Shown piece by piece: positions 17,216-30,300 of a stretch of 64,000 nucleotides of DNA. This stretch comes from Lumbricus rubellus. Taxonomy: Eukaryota > Annelida > Clitellata > Crassiclitellata > Lumbricidae. The stretch covers positions 30,265,068 to 30,329,067 of the forward strand of contig OX243816.1 of assembly GCA_945859605.1 (NCBI GenBank). Direction: 5' to 3'. The translations under genes were made by a program, and so were the position numbers. Position 1 is the first letter of the stretch. Each line of letters starts with the position of its first letter. The notes beneath the pieces are model-generated. The model saw only the letters and a list, made by a program, of their open reading frames with translations, made no database searches and had not been told where the DNA came from.

Positions 17216-20200
17216 TGGACTGTTATTAGCATACAAGCAGACTTTTTAATCGCTCTGTGAACGGTAGAACTTTAAAGCCTTTTTGTATATAATTATTATA
17301 ATTATGCTATATGACAATTATGACATAGTTTTCCGTTTCAATCAACTACCCACTTATTTTTTTGGCTCTCGGATCCAAGAAGCAAGTAGGCCTATGACAG
17401 GCAGACTAGTTCAAAGATAATTTCCGAACGCTCTGACCTACAATATTCCCCCCCACCGTATCCATGTTAGCCCGCGGAACACTGTTTGAAGACCTCTGCT
17501 ATAATTATACTATGTGCATGTAACATAACTGATTGCTCAACTATTTAATGATAATGTTTTAATTAGCCATTGGAGTTTCTTATTTATATGCGTTTTATGT
17601 GTATGTAGCATAATAGCATAATCGAACTATCAACGTGAGTTTTAGTGTTGCCAACGCTCCACAGCTGCAGTCGACTTCTTGTTTATGGGTCATTTCAAGT
17701 TACAAATACAATCAGTGATTGTTTCAGCAGAATGAACATCCATAGTGTCCGATGGCACCGTGATTGATACAACCTGCATGTAGTTATCGCTTTTTTTCTT
17801 GGGTGCTATTTCTAATTTGCCTTAGCCGTTTTAGTCCTAGTCACAGAAGTTGCTACGACTAGGCCTACTATAACGAAGTATTAAAACCAATTACTACACA
17901 TAATACTTTGTTTTAATTGTTGTTAAATTTTTGAGAGACGATCTGAAGCACTAACAGTGAAAGTCAATGTGAGGTTCCAGCGTAGCCCTATAAGTCAGGC
18001 CAGTCAATTATTTATTGGTCTACAAACGACGATCTAGGCCTAGGTCTATATGCGAGTTAATAAGTCGTCTGTTAATGTTCGCAATTAGTAGTAATTATTG
18101 AAGTTGTTGATTCATATACCAGCACCTAATTATATGCGTGGCACCGTGAAATTAAGTTGCTGTTCCAGCTTAGCACGTGAATAGGCCTACACGGGCCACG
18201 CAGACACTTGGGCTGATATAGAATTTTTTGTTTTTTAGTCTTTCGCCCCCCCCCCCCCCAATTTTTTTTCATTTTTATAAAAAGCCGTGGCAACTCCGGT
18301 TACTTGATATCTGATGACAATTTTCAGTCATGTACTACTTTTTCTTTTTCTCACCTTTTCGCGCTCGCTGCGGTGATTGAAAGCTTGTTGATGGGGGGGG
18401 GGCGTCCTGTGCAAATCTCTGAATAGGGGTATAGTCCGATTGACCCTCCCTGGATCCGCCTCTGCACAGTCAGCTGATGAGTGGCTCGTTAGCTTGCGTA
18501 GATTGAGTGACGGACCCGATGTACTTTAGACTGTTAATAATAATTATAATTAGGCTTACTAGTTTGGCAATGTGTACATTGTACAACTCCCTCAGTTGCA
18601 ATCCACTGTTAGTAGAACTCATTCGGTCTCGTGACTTTCGTCACTGGAGCTGATTGCAACAGCCAGGCCCTTAAGGGCTCGAGTTAAATAAGCCTAGTAC
18701 CAGCGAATTTACTGATCACGTTGAAGCTGATAAATGTTTGAGACATGTTCTTGAGAAATTCTTTGGTAATAGACACAGTTAATACTACACTTGACAGAAC
18801 ATAGGCCGAAGAAGTAGTGTCAATACGAAAGTAATTAGCATTAATTTATAGTAAGCACTAGCAATCAGAAACCAATGGTACACTCACTCCACTGCAGCTT
18901 AGGGATGGGGCCAACAGTCACTTCAATCCCGCAGTTAATCGTAATCATAATCGCCTAACTTCTAAAGCGATGCTCGAAAGCCAATTAAGATACTCTGTCG
19001 ATTCAGCAGAACATTGGTCACCGATCTGTCAACTTCTAGTAATAATTATAACTACTAGATTATCCTATAATTATTATTATTGTTAAATAATTTCGTAAGG
19101 CCCGCAGCGTCACACCCTCATGAGCATCTGAGGCGCAGATAGTCAGCGGCTAGAGTAAGATGCAGTTAGAGATCCATGTGCTTGAAAGCCAAGGATAGCC
19201 TATATAGCGAGTGTTGAGCCGATTTTTGAATGAATGAATGAATGAATGAATGAATATATGAGCTTTTAAGCGACAGTGGAAGCCGATTCCATTCCTCGTG
19301 TGCAGAGGCATGGAATGCACAAGGAGGAACGCACTGTATAGGGTTACTGCGAGGGTTTTTACGGTATCTGATAGGGGGAACACAGCAGTGCCAGCGAGGT
19401 CTATGCTAGAGGTGAAGGGAAAGAACGCAGACGCTGGCGTGACCGGAACAAATTGCCTATATAAGACGTGATTAGGTTTATGGCCAAGACATAGCCCACA
19501 TACATGTATGTAAACGGCACTCCTCAAGTTTAAGTTTACCAAACTGATCCTGCGAAGATTATTAATCATCAACATGGGCGCCCGCAGAAATTTTTGCAGG
19601 GGGGCAAAACACAATGGTCAAGGTCATTTTTTTAGCAAGAGCTTGAAAATGCAAAGCAGAAAATAAGGAACACGGTTATAATTCACAGAGGTTTCTATAT
19701 TTTGTCGATTTCTCAGTTTCGCGTTGTGTATAATTAGTAACATTATCGCTTTAGTTCGAATTTTTTAAAACCAAAAAGCATCTTAGTAGTTAAAAATATA
19801 AAATAGATTTTCTCCAAGGGAAAGTGCTCCCTCTTGCCCCTATGTGCAGGTGCCCATGATCATCAACAACATCTATAGGCCCTGGTAATTATGATTAATT
19901 ATAATTGAACAGAGACTACTTAATTCTAAAGTGATAATGTACTTTATTCAACTTAAATTCGTCCATTCCCAATGCGCCATGTAATTTTGACGAATACTTT
20001 CTTTTCTATTGGAATCTAATTCTGCTCGCTGCAATCAAATTTGCCAGCTGCAGCGGCAGACGTAAATGTACGTTTTCAGTCGGCGCTGATACAGCATAGG
20101 GCCTACTAATTCTATTAAGGCGAACTCTACAATTACATTAATGTACCATAATAACATGTACATTGTACATTGTACAATACACAAACAGCCACTCATATTA

Positions 20201-22265
20201 TTGAAAGGTCAATGAGGTCGCTAGTCTTCTCAACAGGATCTGCAATAAAATTTAGGTCCTTTACAATTAGCCTATACATGTCGACTTTTCTTAATCTATG
20301 TCAAGACGTTAAAAACGCATCCATTGCATATTATTTTCCGACGATATCATCGCAGATTCCTATGAAGTCCTTCTTGAAATGGTGAATGACTAGTACAAAT
20401 AGTCGCAGGTTGGTTCAAATTTAATAACAAAACATCACTTACTTTTAATAAACTTTCTACTCGGCATAATCCTTATGAAAGATATGAATCGTGCTCGAAC
20501 TGATGTGAGACATCAAATTTACTCATCAATTTAATATTCTAAAGGTCGTAGTGTATTGTACTGTAGGCCTATTTGCGACAATTTCTATATATCGTCGGTA
20601 CCACATTTTACACACACACACACTATCAAAGTCGGCATTCAGCGCTAGAGTTCAACAGAGGGTACACTTTAAACTGTTTTTAACAGTACACAAGCTTTTT
20701 GTCTCCTGCATGCCTTTGGGTGGTGAAAGACTAAGTAAGTAAGAAGCAGAAACTTCAACCATCGCCAATTTACGACCTGCACCAACCGAAAATCAGAATG
20801 ATACAATGAAACACATCCTGAATTGAACTTAATGCACTTCTGTATTTCGGCGACTAATCTAATATGATCAAATCAAATAGATTAATAATAATTAATCTGA
20901 CTTCTACAGCGCCACTATCATGGCGGTCAAGAATAAAACCCTTCCACTGCAATGGTCGTCAAAAATCGTAATGCCTTGGAGATATAATCACATATGACAG
21001 GAACACTAACATTCAGTCGGCGATGATTCACAAATAAGTTTAAGTCGATGAGTTACAAGTAAGTTTAAGTATAGACCTGTGAGTCATTAGTAAGATTAAG
21101 CTGATGTGTCGTAACCTGTCATTAGTTAGCTTAAGCTTATGTGTCGTAACCTGAGCTACAGTCTCCAATGGCAACAGAATAAAAAGTTCTCGTTATGCAA
21201 CCCTTATGAACTGCTCTGACCTATCTACTCTTATAAGTGCAGTTCGAGTTAGTGCGTTTGCTAGAAACTATAACTCTTCTCATTAGATGTCAATATTTTT
21301 TATACCTTGCCCTGAAGAACTTAGAAAGAAGGCGTTACGACCGACCACAATATCCCGTTATAAAATTATAATCTATTAATTGGCGGATGAGTTAGAAGCA
21401 ATCAAGCATGTCGGTGCGTCCCAGAATGACGTCGTAAAGTTTGTACTAAGGACTTCATCGTAAAATAAGGTCAATGTTTCTACGACAGGAAAGAGATAAC
21501 TGACGCAAGCAAACACTGTATCCTCTTTAAGATAATCTCTTCTGCAAACTCATGATAAGCATCTAGAAGAAGAAGAAGGAATAGGCGGAATGATGTCAGA
21601 TGACAAAGTCATAATGTCATATAGTGAGTCATAATGTCATATACCCATGAATACACGCACTGTAGCACGTACGCTTCAGGCTAACCACTTGAACCGTAAC
21701 ACTCAGCCAAAATTTAATGGTAACACTCTTCGGAATTATATTAAGGGATAGGACAGTATAAATCGTAGAACTATTCAGAAGGGAAAGAGGCAAATAGACA
21801 AATGTTTTGAAAGACGCGGTCTGATTTTCCTAGCCCCCCCCCCCACCCCCAGATCGACTCAGCCATTTCTCCCCTAGAGGAGCTGTGAAATTAATGATTG
21901 GACGCCGAGCATGCTGCAAAAACGTTTGTTCAATATGATCCGTGTTTCAATGTTTCAATATAACGGTTATAACCTATGTTTGTCATTGACCTTGTCAATA
22001 ACACGAAACACGAATATTATAATTTTTCTTGTAATTATAATAATAATAATTATTATTTTTACGCGAGATAGGCCTACCTCAGATCCCTCAAAAAAATTCC
22101 GCACACGTAAAAAATTATTTTGTTGCTATTATTACGACAAAATTATAACAATAATACTAATGATGATGACGATAATAATAATTATTATTATTGTTATTGT
22201 TATTGCTATTAGTTCTAGATAGATTTTTAAAATAGATTTTATAGATCAATTTTAGTTTGCTTATG
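17216..22265. other. Intergenic spacer between genes A and B, no gene recognised
   Basis: I see no supported exon here. Contents are C/G homopolymer runs (18247-18259, 18393-18402, 21834-21848), an (AATG)n tract at 19229-19255, degenerate direct repeats of about 40 bp containing GTGTCGTAACCTG at 21030-21155, and two copies of a 17-bp unit (GTCATAATGTCATATAG-like) at 21608-21642. The end of a probable decayed transposon reads GGATCCGCCTCTG at 18451-18466. The open frame on the minus strand at 19150-19614 has no recognisable domain and includes the AATG repeat. Confidence 0.6.
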
Positions 22266-22694
22266 GTGGCCGGTGTCACGTGATATTCGATCCCTTTAAA
22301 GCTATCCGGGGGATGAATTAATCTATCCCCATATATAATATGCCGGTGTAGACTATCCGGGGGATAAACCGTTCTATCCCCTTTATTGAAAATGCGTATA
22401 ATTGAAAATTTTATGTTGTAATCAAAATTTGAAGTGCCTCTATTTTTTTTACAGTTCTAAGTGTCTTAAACAATGTTCAGAGCAAGGCAACTCGAATTTA
22501 CTTAGTGGCTCTAAGTGTTCTTATGCGTTCTGAATGTTCTGAATGCTCCTCTAAAACCAAAGCAAGCAAAATTATCTAGTAAGAACAACATATCTGATTG
22601 GTCAAAACAAAGCAGAAGTCAATTTCAACTTCTCTTCATTGGGGAGGGGATACCATTAATACGGAAGAAAACTCTATTGCGTGACACCGGCCAT
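22266..22694. mobile_element. Candidate non-autonomous element with GGCCGGTGTCACG terminal inverted repeats
   Basis: GGCCGGTGTCACG at 22268-22280 is matched by its reverse complement ending near 22692, enclosing about 400 bp. Inside, a CTATCCGGGGGAT motif occurs twice (22304 and 22353). No clear target-site duplication could be fixed; ATGG flanks both sides. There is no coding capacity. Confidence 0.5.
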
Positions 22695-23132
22695 GGCCCC
22701 GGGTATAGCTCAGACAAGATGCCTTGGTAAAAATAAATAAATAATATATTTAGCAATTAATTTGTGATTATTATATATTATCGTTATTGTTATTATTATT
22801 ATTTATGCCTCGAGATATTTAGGATTCCTCAGGGACTTATATATTAATTAAGAACAGAATAAAAACATCTAAACATCGTCATCCTAATCGTCATCGTCAT
22901 CGTCATCATCACAATTACTGGTGCTTGTGGTAGGCCTACTGGTAGTCTGGTACTAATACTGTACTGCTATCATTAAGCCTATTGTGTGTAATCAGAGCGC
23001 CAATGACGAAACCTCATTCGATGACGCCTATAGTAATAAATTGTGAGACGCGACTTATAATATATGATAGTCTATTAGTTCTAGATACTTATATATGATA
23101 GTCAGACTTATATAATTATGATAGTCAGTATC

Positions 23133-23203
23133 CGTTAAGGAGGCTCGAACCCGTACTGTCTGCATAACAGGTCGATCGCTCTATATATATAACCAGTCTG
23201 CCA
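23133..23203 (-). repeat. tRNA-like sequence (pseudo-tRNA or SINE head)
   Basis: The minus strand has an A-box-like TGGCAGACTGG (split by an inserted AT run) and a B-box-like GGTTCGAGCC or variant. A copy without the insertion lies at 50511-50573 upstream of gene D. The anticodon loop is not canonical, so a functional tRNA is unlikely. Confidence 0.5.
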
Positions 23204-23493
23204 CCAGTCACAGCAGTCTTGATAGAAATATTTTGGAAAACGTTTTTGATCAGAATGTGATTAGATGTGAAAAATGTAGAGTAACGCCGTGCTAAGGCAG
23301 CGAAAGCAAGTTCGCATTTGTAAGAATAATATTACGTGACTAGTTTAGGAATGACAAACCATAGTTCGCAATTAATTATTGGTCAGGCCTGAAAAACAAG
23401 ATCATACTATGACTGCATGTCTGGGTCTATATTGTATGGTGAGCATACGCGAGGTTCCAAAAAGCGCTATAGGCCTATATTTTATGCTTAGAT

Positions 23494-24049
23494 CAGAGGT
23501 TCTCAACCTTTTCCAGCTCGCGACACACTTAAACATGGAATGAAATTTCGCGACACAACATGCGATTGTCTTATTATGTCAATCGCTTTAGACTAAAATT
23601 AAATTAGGCCTAGTATGTCAAAGTTAAAATAGCTTCTATATTTTAAATTATTGAAAATTTTAATGAATGAAAATGTTGACACTGAATACTTTCTAGTTTA
23701 TAATAACTTTAAAAGCCTAAATTACACTGATCATTTGCGCGTCATCCGCAAAAATATTTCATGTAGACCTACATAATTATGTATGTAGGGATTGTGGGGT
23801 GCTTAAGATTGCGATAAAACGGAATAGAATCAATAGATAAATAGAGTGCAAAGAATTTTCATAGTCCACAACCGTCAAACTGCTGAAGAAAGCAAGTCAT
23901 TGTAATGCAAGAACGACGGGTTATGCTCTGAGAATTCGCGACACACCAATTCTGTGCGACACACCAGCGACACACCAGTTTTACGCGACACACCACCGGT
24001 CTATTCGCGACACACCAGTGTGTCGCGACACACCGGTTGAGAACCTCTG
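23494..24049. mobile_element. hAT-like non-autonomous transposon (MITE) with perfect 8-bp target duplication
   Basis: The 556-bp element starts CAGAGGTTCTCAACC and ends GGTTGAGAACCTCTG, the terminal pattern of many animal hAT elements. It is flanked by GCTTAGAT on both sides (23486-23493 and 24050-24057). The interior carries several CGACACACCAG sub-repeats near the right end and no transposase. The homologous 5' flank of gene D near 51060-51075 (CCTTAGATGATGCATTGCC) represents the empty site. Confidence 0.93.
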
Positions 24050-24436
24050 GCTTAGATGATGCTTTGCCTGACAAAATAAAAGAGCGTAGTTAAACGACTG
24101 TCGGATGATCATCATAATTATAGGTCAACATCCTAGTGAATGAGGTTCCAAGAACCATGGCCTATATAGCCTACTATATAGGAGTATATCCTGATACGAC
24201 AACGGTGCCTATTACATGTACATGTACGTGCGTTTCCTGTTGCAACACGTGATGTTCATACAAGGGCAGGAGTGCCTTAGCCTACAGCCCTACACGACAC
24301 GAATACTAAGAGTTAGGTTACGGTTAATATTCCAAGACAATGCTAATAAGCTAGAACTGGCAGTGATTAATCGTTCTTAATCATTGCCTGACGTAATCAG
24401 TCATCACGAACTAAACTATAAACTGTATCGACAACC

Positions 24437-24444
24437 TATATAAG
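24437..24444 (+). promoter_or_regulatory. TATA box of MMP gene B (TATATAAG)
   Basis: TATATAAG is embedded in a block conserved with the gene D upstream region (51429-51436), about 1 kb before the start codon. Transcription would start about 30 bp downstream, near the conserved CATCC...CTCAGA stretch. Confidence 0.6.
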
Positions 24445-24765
24445 AATGCTTCTTCGCATCCACAACTCAGAATTACAACAACGAACGCATCGTATCGAAA
24501 TAGCTTACGTGTGTGTTAGGTTTTAGTTGGATAAGCTGTTGAACGTCAACAGTCTACCTCATTTTAATGTGCAACTACGGACCATATCAGTCAGTTTAGG
24601 TTTATTGATTTACTTCTGTTTTCTAAAAGAAAGTTCGATCTGTGTTAAGTGAATTATTTTCAACCTGTCTTTCAATCGGTTCGCAAAATTGGTCTGAACC
24701 CGATTATTCTACGAAGAGTTGCTGAGCCAAGCGAGTCCAATATAAAAAGTTCGATAATAACTGTC

Positions 24766-25075
24766 GTAAGTAGCCTACCAGTCGTGTCTAATTTAACCTC
24801 AATAAGACACTGCTTGATAGAGTATCATACTCACAATCCGGTTTTTATTTCATAGTCTATTCACATTTTTCAGTAGCCAAACGTTGTATTGAAGCTTAAT
24901 TATCGAATTACGTTTGATATGAAAAAATTGCAGCATGGACTACAGGCTTCCCAATCAAAAGAAAAAGGCCAGGTTATCGGTTGTCCCATGCAGACGTAGA
25001 CGCAATGAAAATGATATTTTGCTATTCGAAGTTTATATACTTCATATTATTTATAAACCTGCGTCAACATTTCAG
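24766..25075 (+). other. Probable 5'-UTR intron of gene B
   Basis: A GTAAGT donor at 24766 and a TTTCAG acceptor ending at 25075 are both conserved in position upstream of gene D (51733 and 52257). They would join the leader to the segment before the ATG at 25470. A transcript would be needed to confirm it. Confidence 0.4.
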
Positions 25076-25469
25076 GTGCAAGTTCTAGTGGATAGAGGCA
25101 ATGTTTCGAAGATGTGAAGCGGTTGCGCAATTTAAAATTTCTATTAGAAAATAGCAGAAATATGAAGTAGGACAGGGAAGGGTAGGAGGATCGGGAAGGC
25201 TGAAAAGTAATTTAATTGTGCAACAGTTACTGTAGGCTATTGCTACACTTCACACATCACATATATAATTGCTAACCGAACTATTTAGTGATTCACTATC
25301 AGAACATAGGCCATGGAACAGGCTCTGAACAAGTGCTAACGTTTGGGTTAAAGTTCGTTTAACTTTGTCGCGAACAGGTTCGTCTAAATCAAGAAGAGAT
25401 CGCACGAAGAAAGCCGGAAGAATCCGAATAATTAACTGCATAAACCGAATAAATTGATGCTGCTACAAG

Positions 25470-27246
25470 ATGCTTTGGCTTAAGCGATCAAAGTTGGAGA
25501 AAGCAGCGCTTTGTCCATTGATGTTGGTCACTCTATTCGTCTGCCTCTCTCCGTTGACGTCATCTGCGGCAGGAAGTGCGTCAAGGGCGTCTACGAGGAG
25601 AGAACAGGAGGTAAGAAAGAATATCGTCCGTAAAGCTTATATAGATCAAATGTCAGGATGTGCGTTTACATGCATGGGCGGAGTTTATCAGAGGCTGCAG
25701 GGGGGCTAAGCCCCCAAGAAGGCCCAGATTCTGTTTTTTACCATGAAAATAATATCCTTTTCCTGGGTTAGCCCGCCCAAGAAAGCCCATACTCGATAAT
25801 TTCTTTGGGAAAAATAGCTCTTTTCACGAACGATAAAACAGAGAACAACTGTCATATGCATTTAACTCAACGAAAGTAGATGTGAACATGATATAAAGGA
25901 GCCTCAAGACTTGACACCGGAAATCCAAAAAAAACTCTGACATCCGCTGGAATGAAATAGAAGATAAATCGCCATAATTTTAAGTTCGTATAGCCGACCT
26001 ATACATATATTAGTCACACTATTGGTCGGGTGCCTTATGAGGGCATCATTGTAGATAAGTAGTAGTTCATAATAATACGAGCACTCGGCTTTAAGAAAGA
26101 TAACTTTCGAATATTGTCGTTTTTCAGGATTATCTCCGACGTTTTGCCTACATGGGATCCTCAAGTCCTGATCCTCGACTGTCCTCTCTGACGAATCCGG
26201 AAGATGCTTTTCGCATGGCTGTCAGGAAATTCCAGAGAATGGCGCGAATAAACATTACGGGTGGGTGAAGTGGTAAAAAATAACATGTCGTCCAATTAAA
26301 TCTGAGTCACATATAGGCGTGAAATTAATTTGGTCATCTATTAATAGCGCATGAATGCACGGACATTCGTGACTATGCTCATCAAAATGAAATCACACAA
26401 TAGCACAATCACAAGTAATGTATGTGTGTCTGTCTGTCCGTCTATTTGTTTGCATATGTGTTTGTCTCTGTCTGGTTACAAATATTGCTGTATTGCAATG
26501 TGGTCGAGATAATTACAAGACGCACAACGAGGCCTACATAATGTCATCATAATTACTATAACGTGTCACCCTAACACTGGTTATGGCACTGCAGGTTCGG
26601 TTGATGCTGATACGAAGAAGATGATGGAGATGCCAAGATGCGGAGTTCCAGATGAAGTTGGAATGACTTCTGCTGTGCGGCGACGTAGAAGATACCTCGC
26701 ACAAGGTTAGCCTACGAACTGTACTGGCTTCCCAGCCACCTCTAGCACGCGCTCGTTGTTAAAATAATTATGTGTAAGCTTAATTAAGGAAGAATGTTTC
26801 TTCTAGTAATAGGCTACTCTAACATCATTAAGGCGTTTTTTTATCTCCATTCTTAGGTAAGTCTTACTTGGAAAAATAAAATATAAGAATATTCAGTAAA
26901 TGTACATGTATATTAATCTTGTATTGTCTTGCTTGACACGCTACAAGGTAGCCTATGGTCTTTCATTTCGTTTAGGAAGCAAATGGCCGAGGACTAGATT
27001 GACATATCGCATCAACAACTACACTCCGGATCTCCCTCAAGAAGTGACTGCCTCAGAAATACGAACAGCTTTCAAGGTTAGAGAAATTCTCTAATTCTCT
27101 TCACGAATACGTGTATATACTTAGGGTCTATTCTAGTTCCAATCACGTCATTATTGTCATCAAACTCATCATCACCATAACTATCACTATTACCAACATC
27201 AAAGTCGTCGTCGTTGTCGTCATCGTCATCGTCGTCGTCGTCGTCG

Positions 27247-27305
<59 letters not shown>

Positions 27306-30300
27306 GCACCATCATCACCACCGTAAACGAACACCATTGTCATCAGTGCAATGTTCGACCTTAGTTGTAATGTAGACATACGTAAATCGACACAATTCGA
27401 CCTAATCTATAATGCTTCTTCTACTTCTTTCGGTCTCTGTTTTCAAGCATTATAAAAATAAACTAAAGTACTTTTTATATATGTGTAGGTTATAATGGGG
27501 ATTTTAAAAATAAGTTTATGGGAATGCCTCCTCCCCGTCTGAGTGAGATATATGCTTGAGCGGTTCTAGGACAAAATGGTAGCGGACAAAATGGTACGGA
27601 CAAAATGGTATGGACAAAATGGTATTGGGACAAAATGGTATTGGACAAAATGGTACGGACAAAATGGCACGGACAAAATGGTATGGACAAAATGGTATGG
27701 GACAAAATGGTACTATGACAAAATGGTACGGACAAAATGGTACGGACAAAATGGTATGGACAAAATGGTAGCGGATAAAATGGTACTAGGACAAAATGGT
27801 ACGGACAAAATGGCGCGGACAAAATGGTATGGACAAAATGGTATGGACAAAATGGCACGGACAAAATGGTATGGACAAAATGGTACTTAGAGACAATGAT
27901 ATCAGACGGAGTACGGAGAAAGTGGCACGGATAAAATGTAAATGGGATTGAATTGTTCGACATTGTTCTCATTTTGGTGTATACAATATACCGTAGCTTA
28001 TGACATAGGCCTAACGACCGCAAAACTGGGCTGACGCTACCCTACCATATAGGTCGCGGCAAAGAAATATTTGAACCGAATTTGTTTTGCCTGTGACCTA
28101 CCAAAGTTTGTCGGAATGTTCTACATCTTCTTTATTTCTCTTAGGGCCTGCTTGATGATCTGTGAATCCCACGACTCTGATGCTACCTGCTCCGATTTTC
28201 ACCTTGCTTAATTTAGAGTTGAATAATTCGCTCAGGGTTTATATCACGGTTGCACTACAACTGGTCCACCAACAACAGTAGGCCTACTGGTCCCCCAGAC
28301 AACTCGTCCAACGACAACTCGTCCACCGAAATGGAAGCCGGATTAATGAGAAAGCGATTGAGAAATGAAAGGTGGATGAAGGCCCCTCATTTATGAAATA
28401 GAGGCTGGATTTATGAAAAGACTTTTATGGTTTTATAGCCTAATTGGAAGCTGGATTGATGATTTTCATTCATGTAGCCTACTTCAACATGCATCCAGCT
28501 TCTATTTCAGATCTAAAAACACCTTGATCCAGCTTCCATTTCTGAAACGTTATTTCATCAATCCAGCTTCTATTTCCCCTGCTAAAGAACCTTAATCTAG
28601 CTTCTATTTCCCAAGCGTTCTGTTGAGAAGTTCAGCTTCTATTTCACCTGTAAAAGAGCCCTCATCCAGATTCCATTTTTCAAACGTTTCTCATCAATCC
28701 AGCTTCTATTTCAGCTGCAAAAAACCATCGACTAAAAAAATTCCCAGAGAACATTTTGTCGTTAACCATTTGACGATGAATCAATATTTCGTGGACGAGT
28801 GTAGGACATTAGCTCCCCCGGACAAAAGCCCCCCCGGAAATAAGCCCCCCGGACATTAGCACCCCCGGACAAAAGCCCCCCGACTTTGCCTAGGACATTA
28901 GCACTCCCCGGACAAAAGCCCCCTCTGGTGGAAATCATAGAATAGTGCCGTAACTGATAACTTGTCACTGGCATTCGCATGCATACGAAAGTTCTTAGTG
29001 TCATTTAGGTCCTAATTGTGTCAGTAGGCCTATAGACTTATATTTGAAATGAACCACCGGGAATGGTATGTATACAGGCCTATACAGTCTATTTGTTTAG
29101 TGTTCTGCAATCAAGGTTTGTTAACGTTAGTTAGGCTACGTCTCAGCTTCGTATAGACTTATTAGCGTCGTGTCAATTCAAAATTAGAATCAATACATTA
29201 GAGAAATGAACGACTGCAGGTAATTGTATACGGTAAGTAGGCTTAGGCCTACTCGTTAGTGTCAGTTTTGGCTACAACGAAGGTTTGTTAACGTCAGTTA
29301 GCTACGTCTGATTTAACAATTTTTGGACTTATAATTTTTACATTTATGAGAGACTTTACACAATGAGTTGTTCTACAATTAATGCCTTTAAATGTTTTAT
29401 TATATGCATATTAAACCTTCAACTAACTTAGAAATATTCTCACAATGTTAAACTAATGTGCAATGTATGACTGGGGAGGGCTAATGTCCTACCTCGGGGG
29501 CTTTTGTCCGGGGGGGCTAATGTCCGGGGGCTAATGTCCGTGGGGGTCTTAGTCCGGGGGGGGTTAATGTCCGTTCCCCTTCGTGGACCAGATGTCGTTG
29601 AACCAGTTGTCGGTGGACCAGTTGTCGGTGGACCAGTTGTCGGTGGACCAGTTGTCGGTGGACCAGTTGTCGTGACACCTTATTACACGGACCTTCGCAA
29701 GGTCCACTCTTTTGAGACCCTTCTGTTAGCATCATATAATTTAATAAATAACGTCACGGTATATTATTAGAGTTCGTGTAATACACTTATCTAAATAGCA
29801 ACTAAAAACTCTTATTATTTGGTAAAATGTTTTGGGTAGTCACTTATGGGTTGAGATACCCGCTCGGGAGATGTCTAGATTGAACACTGAATTCGTAACC
29901 CGATTTCCGACTCAATCTGTCAGTCTCAGATAATTATCTATAGAGTTTTGCATTCGTGTCTTCTATGTGCAATGTGCATGTGGTTCATTTTTTACTTTTA
30001 TTAGTTTAGTAGTACACTGCTGCCTGCGGCAATAGGTCGCCACAGCCCACCACCCCCCCCTGTTGCGTGGGGCACTAGGCACGAGCCTCGAGTGTCTGGA
30101 CCATAAAACGGCTTAGCTTGCGCCCCATGTCACACTATTTTAAACCCTTCTGATTAGGATATATACACCGTGACTCAAAAAAAAGTAAGCCAAATTGTTT
30201 TGCGTATATCTCTAATACCTGATGACATATGATGCTACAATTTTCCAAATATTTAGAGAAGTGGACCAAGAATATGATTCCAAAATTTCATGAAATAAAG

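Larger units (their letters stand above)
22981..25085 (+). promoter_or_regulatory. 5' flank and 5' untranslated region of gene B, homologous to that of gene D
   Basis: Blocks of this region reappear in the same order upstream of gene D (50410-52265). They include an AACGAAACCTCATTCGATGACG-like block, a tRNA-like segment, the block around the TATA box, and the leader with a conserved GTAAGT. The hAT-like insertion at 23494-24049 is the main difference. Gene C lacks most of this block. Confidence 0.65.
28248..29679. mobile_element. Foldback transposon 2, nested inside element 1
   Basis: The right arm at 29590-29679 has six copies of a 15-bp unit (GGTGGACCAGTTGTC); the left arm (28248-28330) carries the inverse ACAACTGGTCCACC and variants. 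Ends read GGTTGCACTACAACTGG and, inverted, GGTGTCACGACAACTGG, sharing the GGTG/GGTT start with element 1. Flanks TTATATCAC and TTATTACAC are probably a diverged 9-bp target duplication (7 of 9 match). Confidence 0.75.

Noticed and set aside
19150..19614. 154-codon minus-strand frame
   Set aside because: No recognisable domain, includes an AATG microsatellite, lies in a spacer with low coding character.
23133..23203. Functional tRNA gene
   Set aside because: A and B boxes are present but the anticodon arm and acceptor pairing do not form a standard cloverleaf, and the copy contains an AT insertion.
27490..28023. Frames with repeated FCPYHFV or [11 protein letters not shown]
   Set aside because: Translations of the tandem arms of foldback element 1 (also at 31176-31703); no independent coding evidence.
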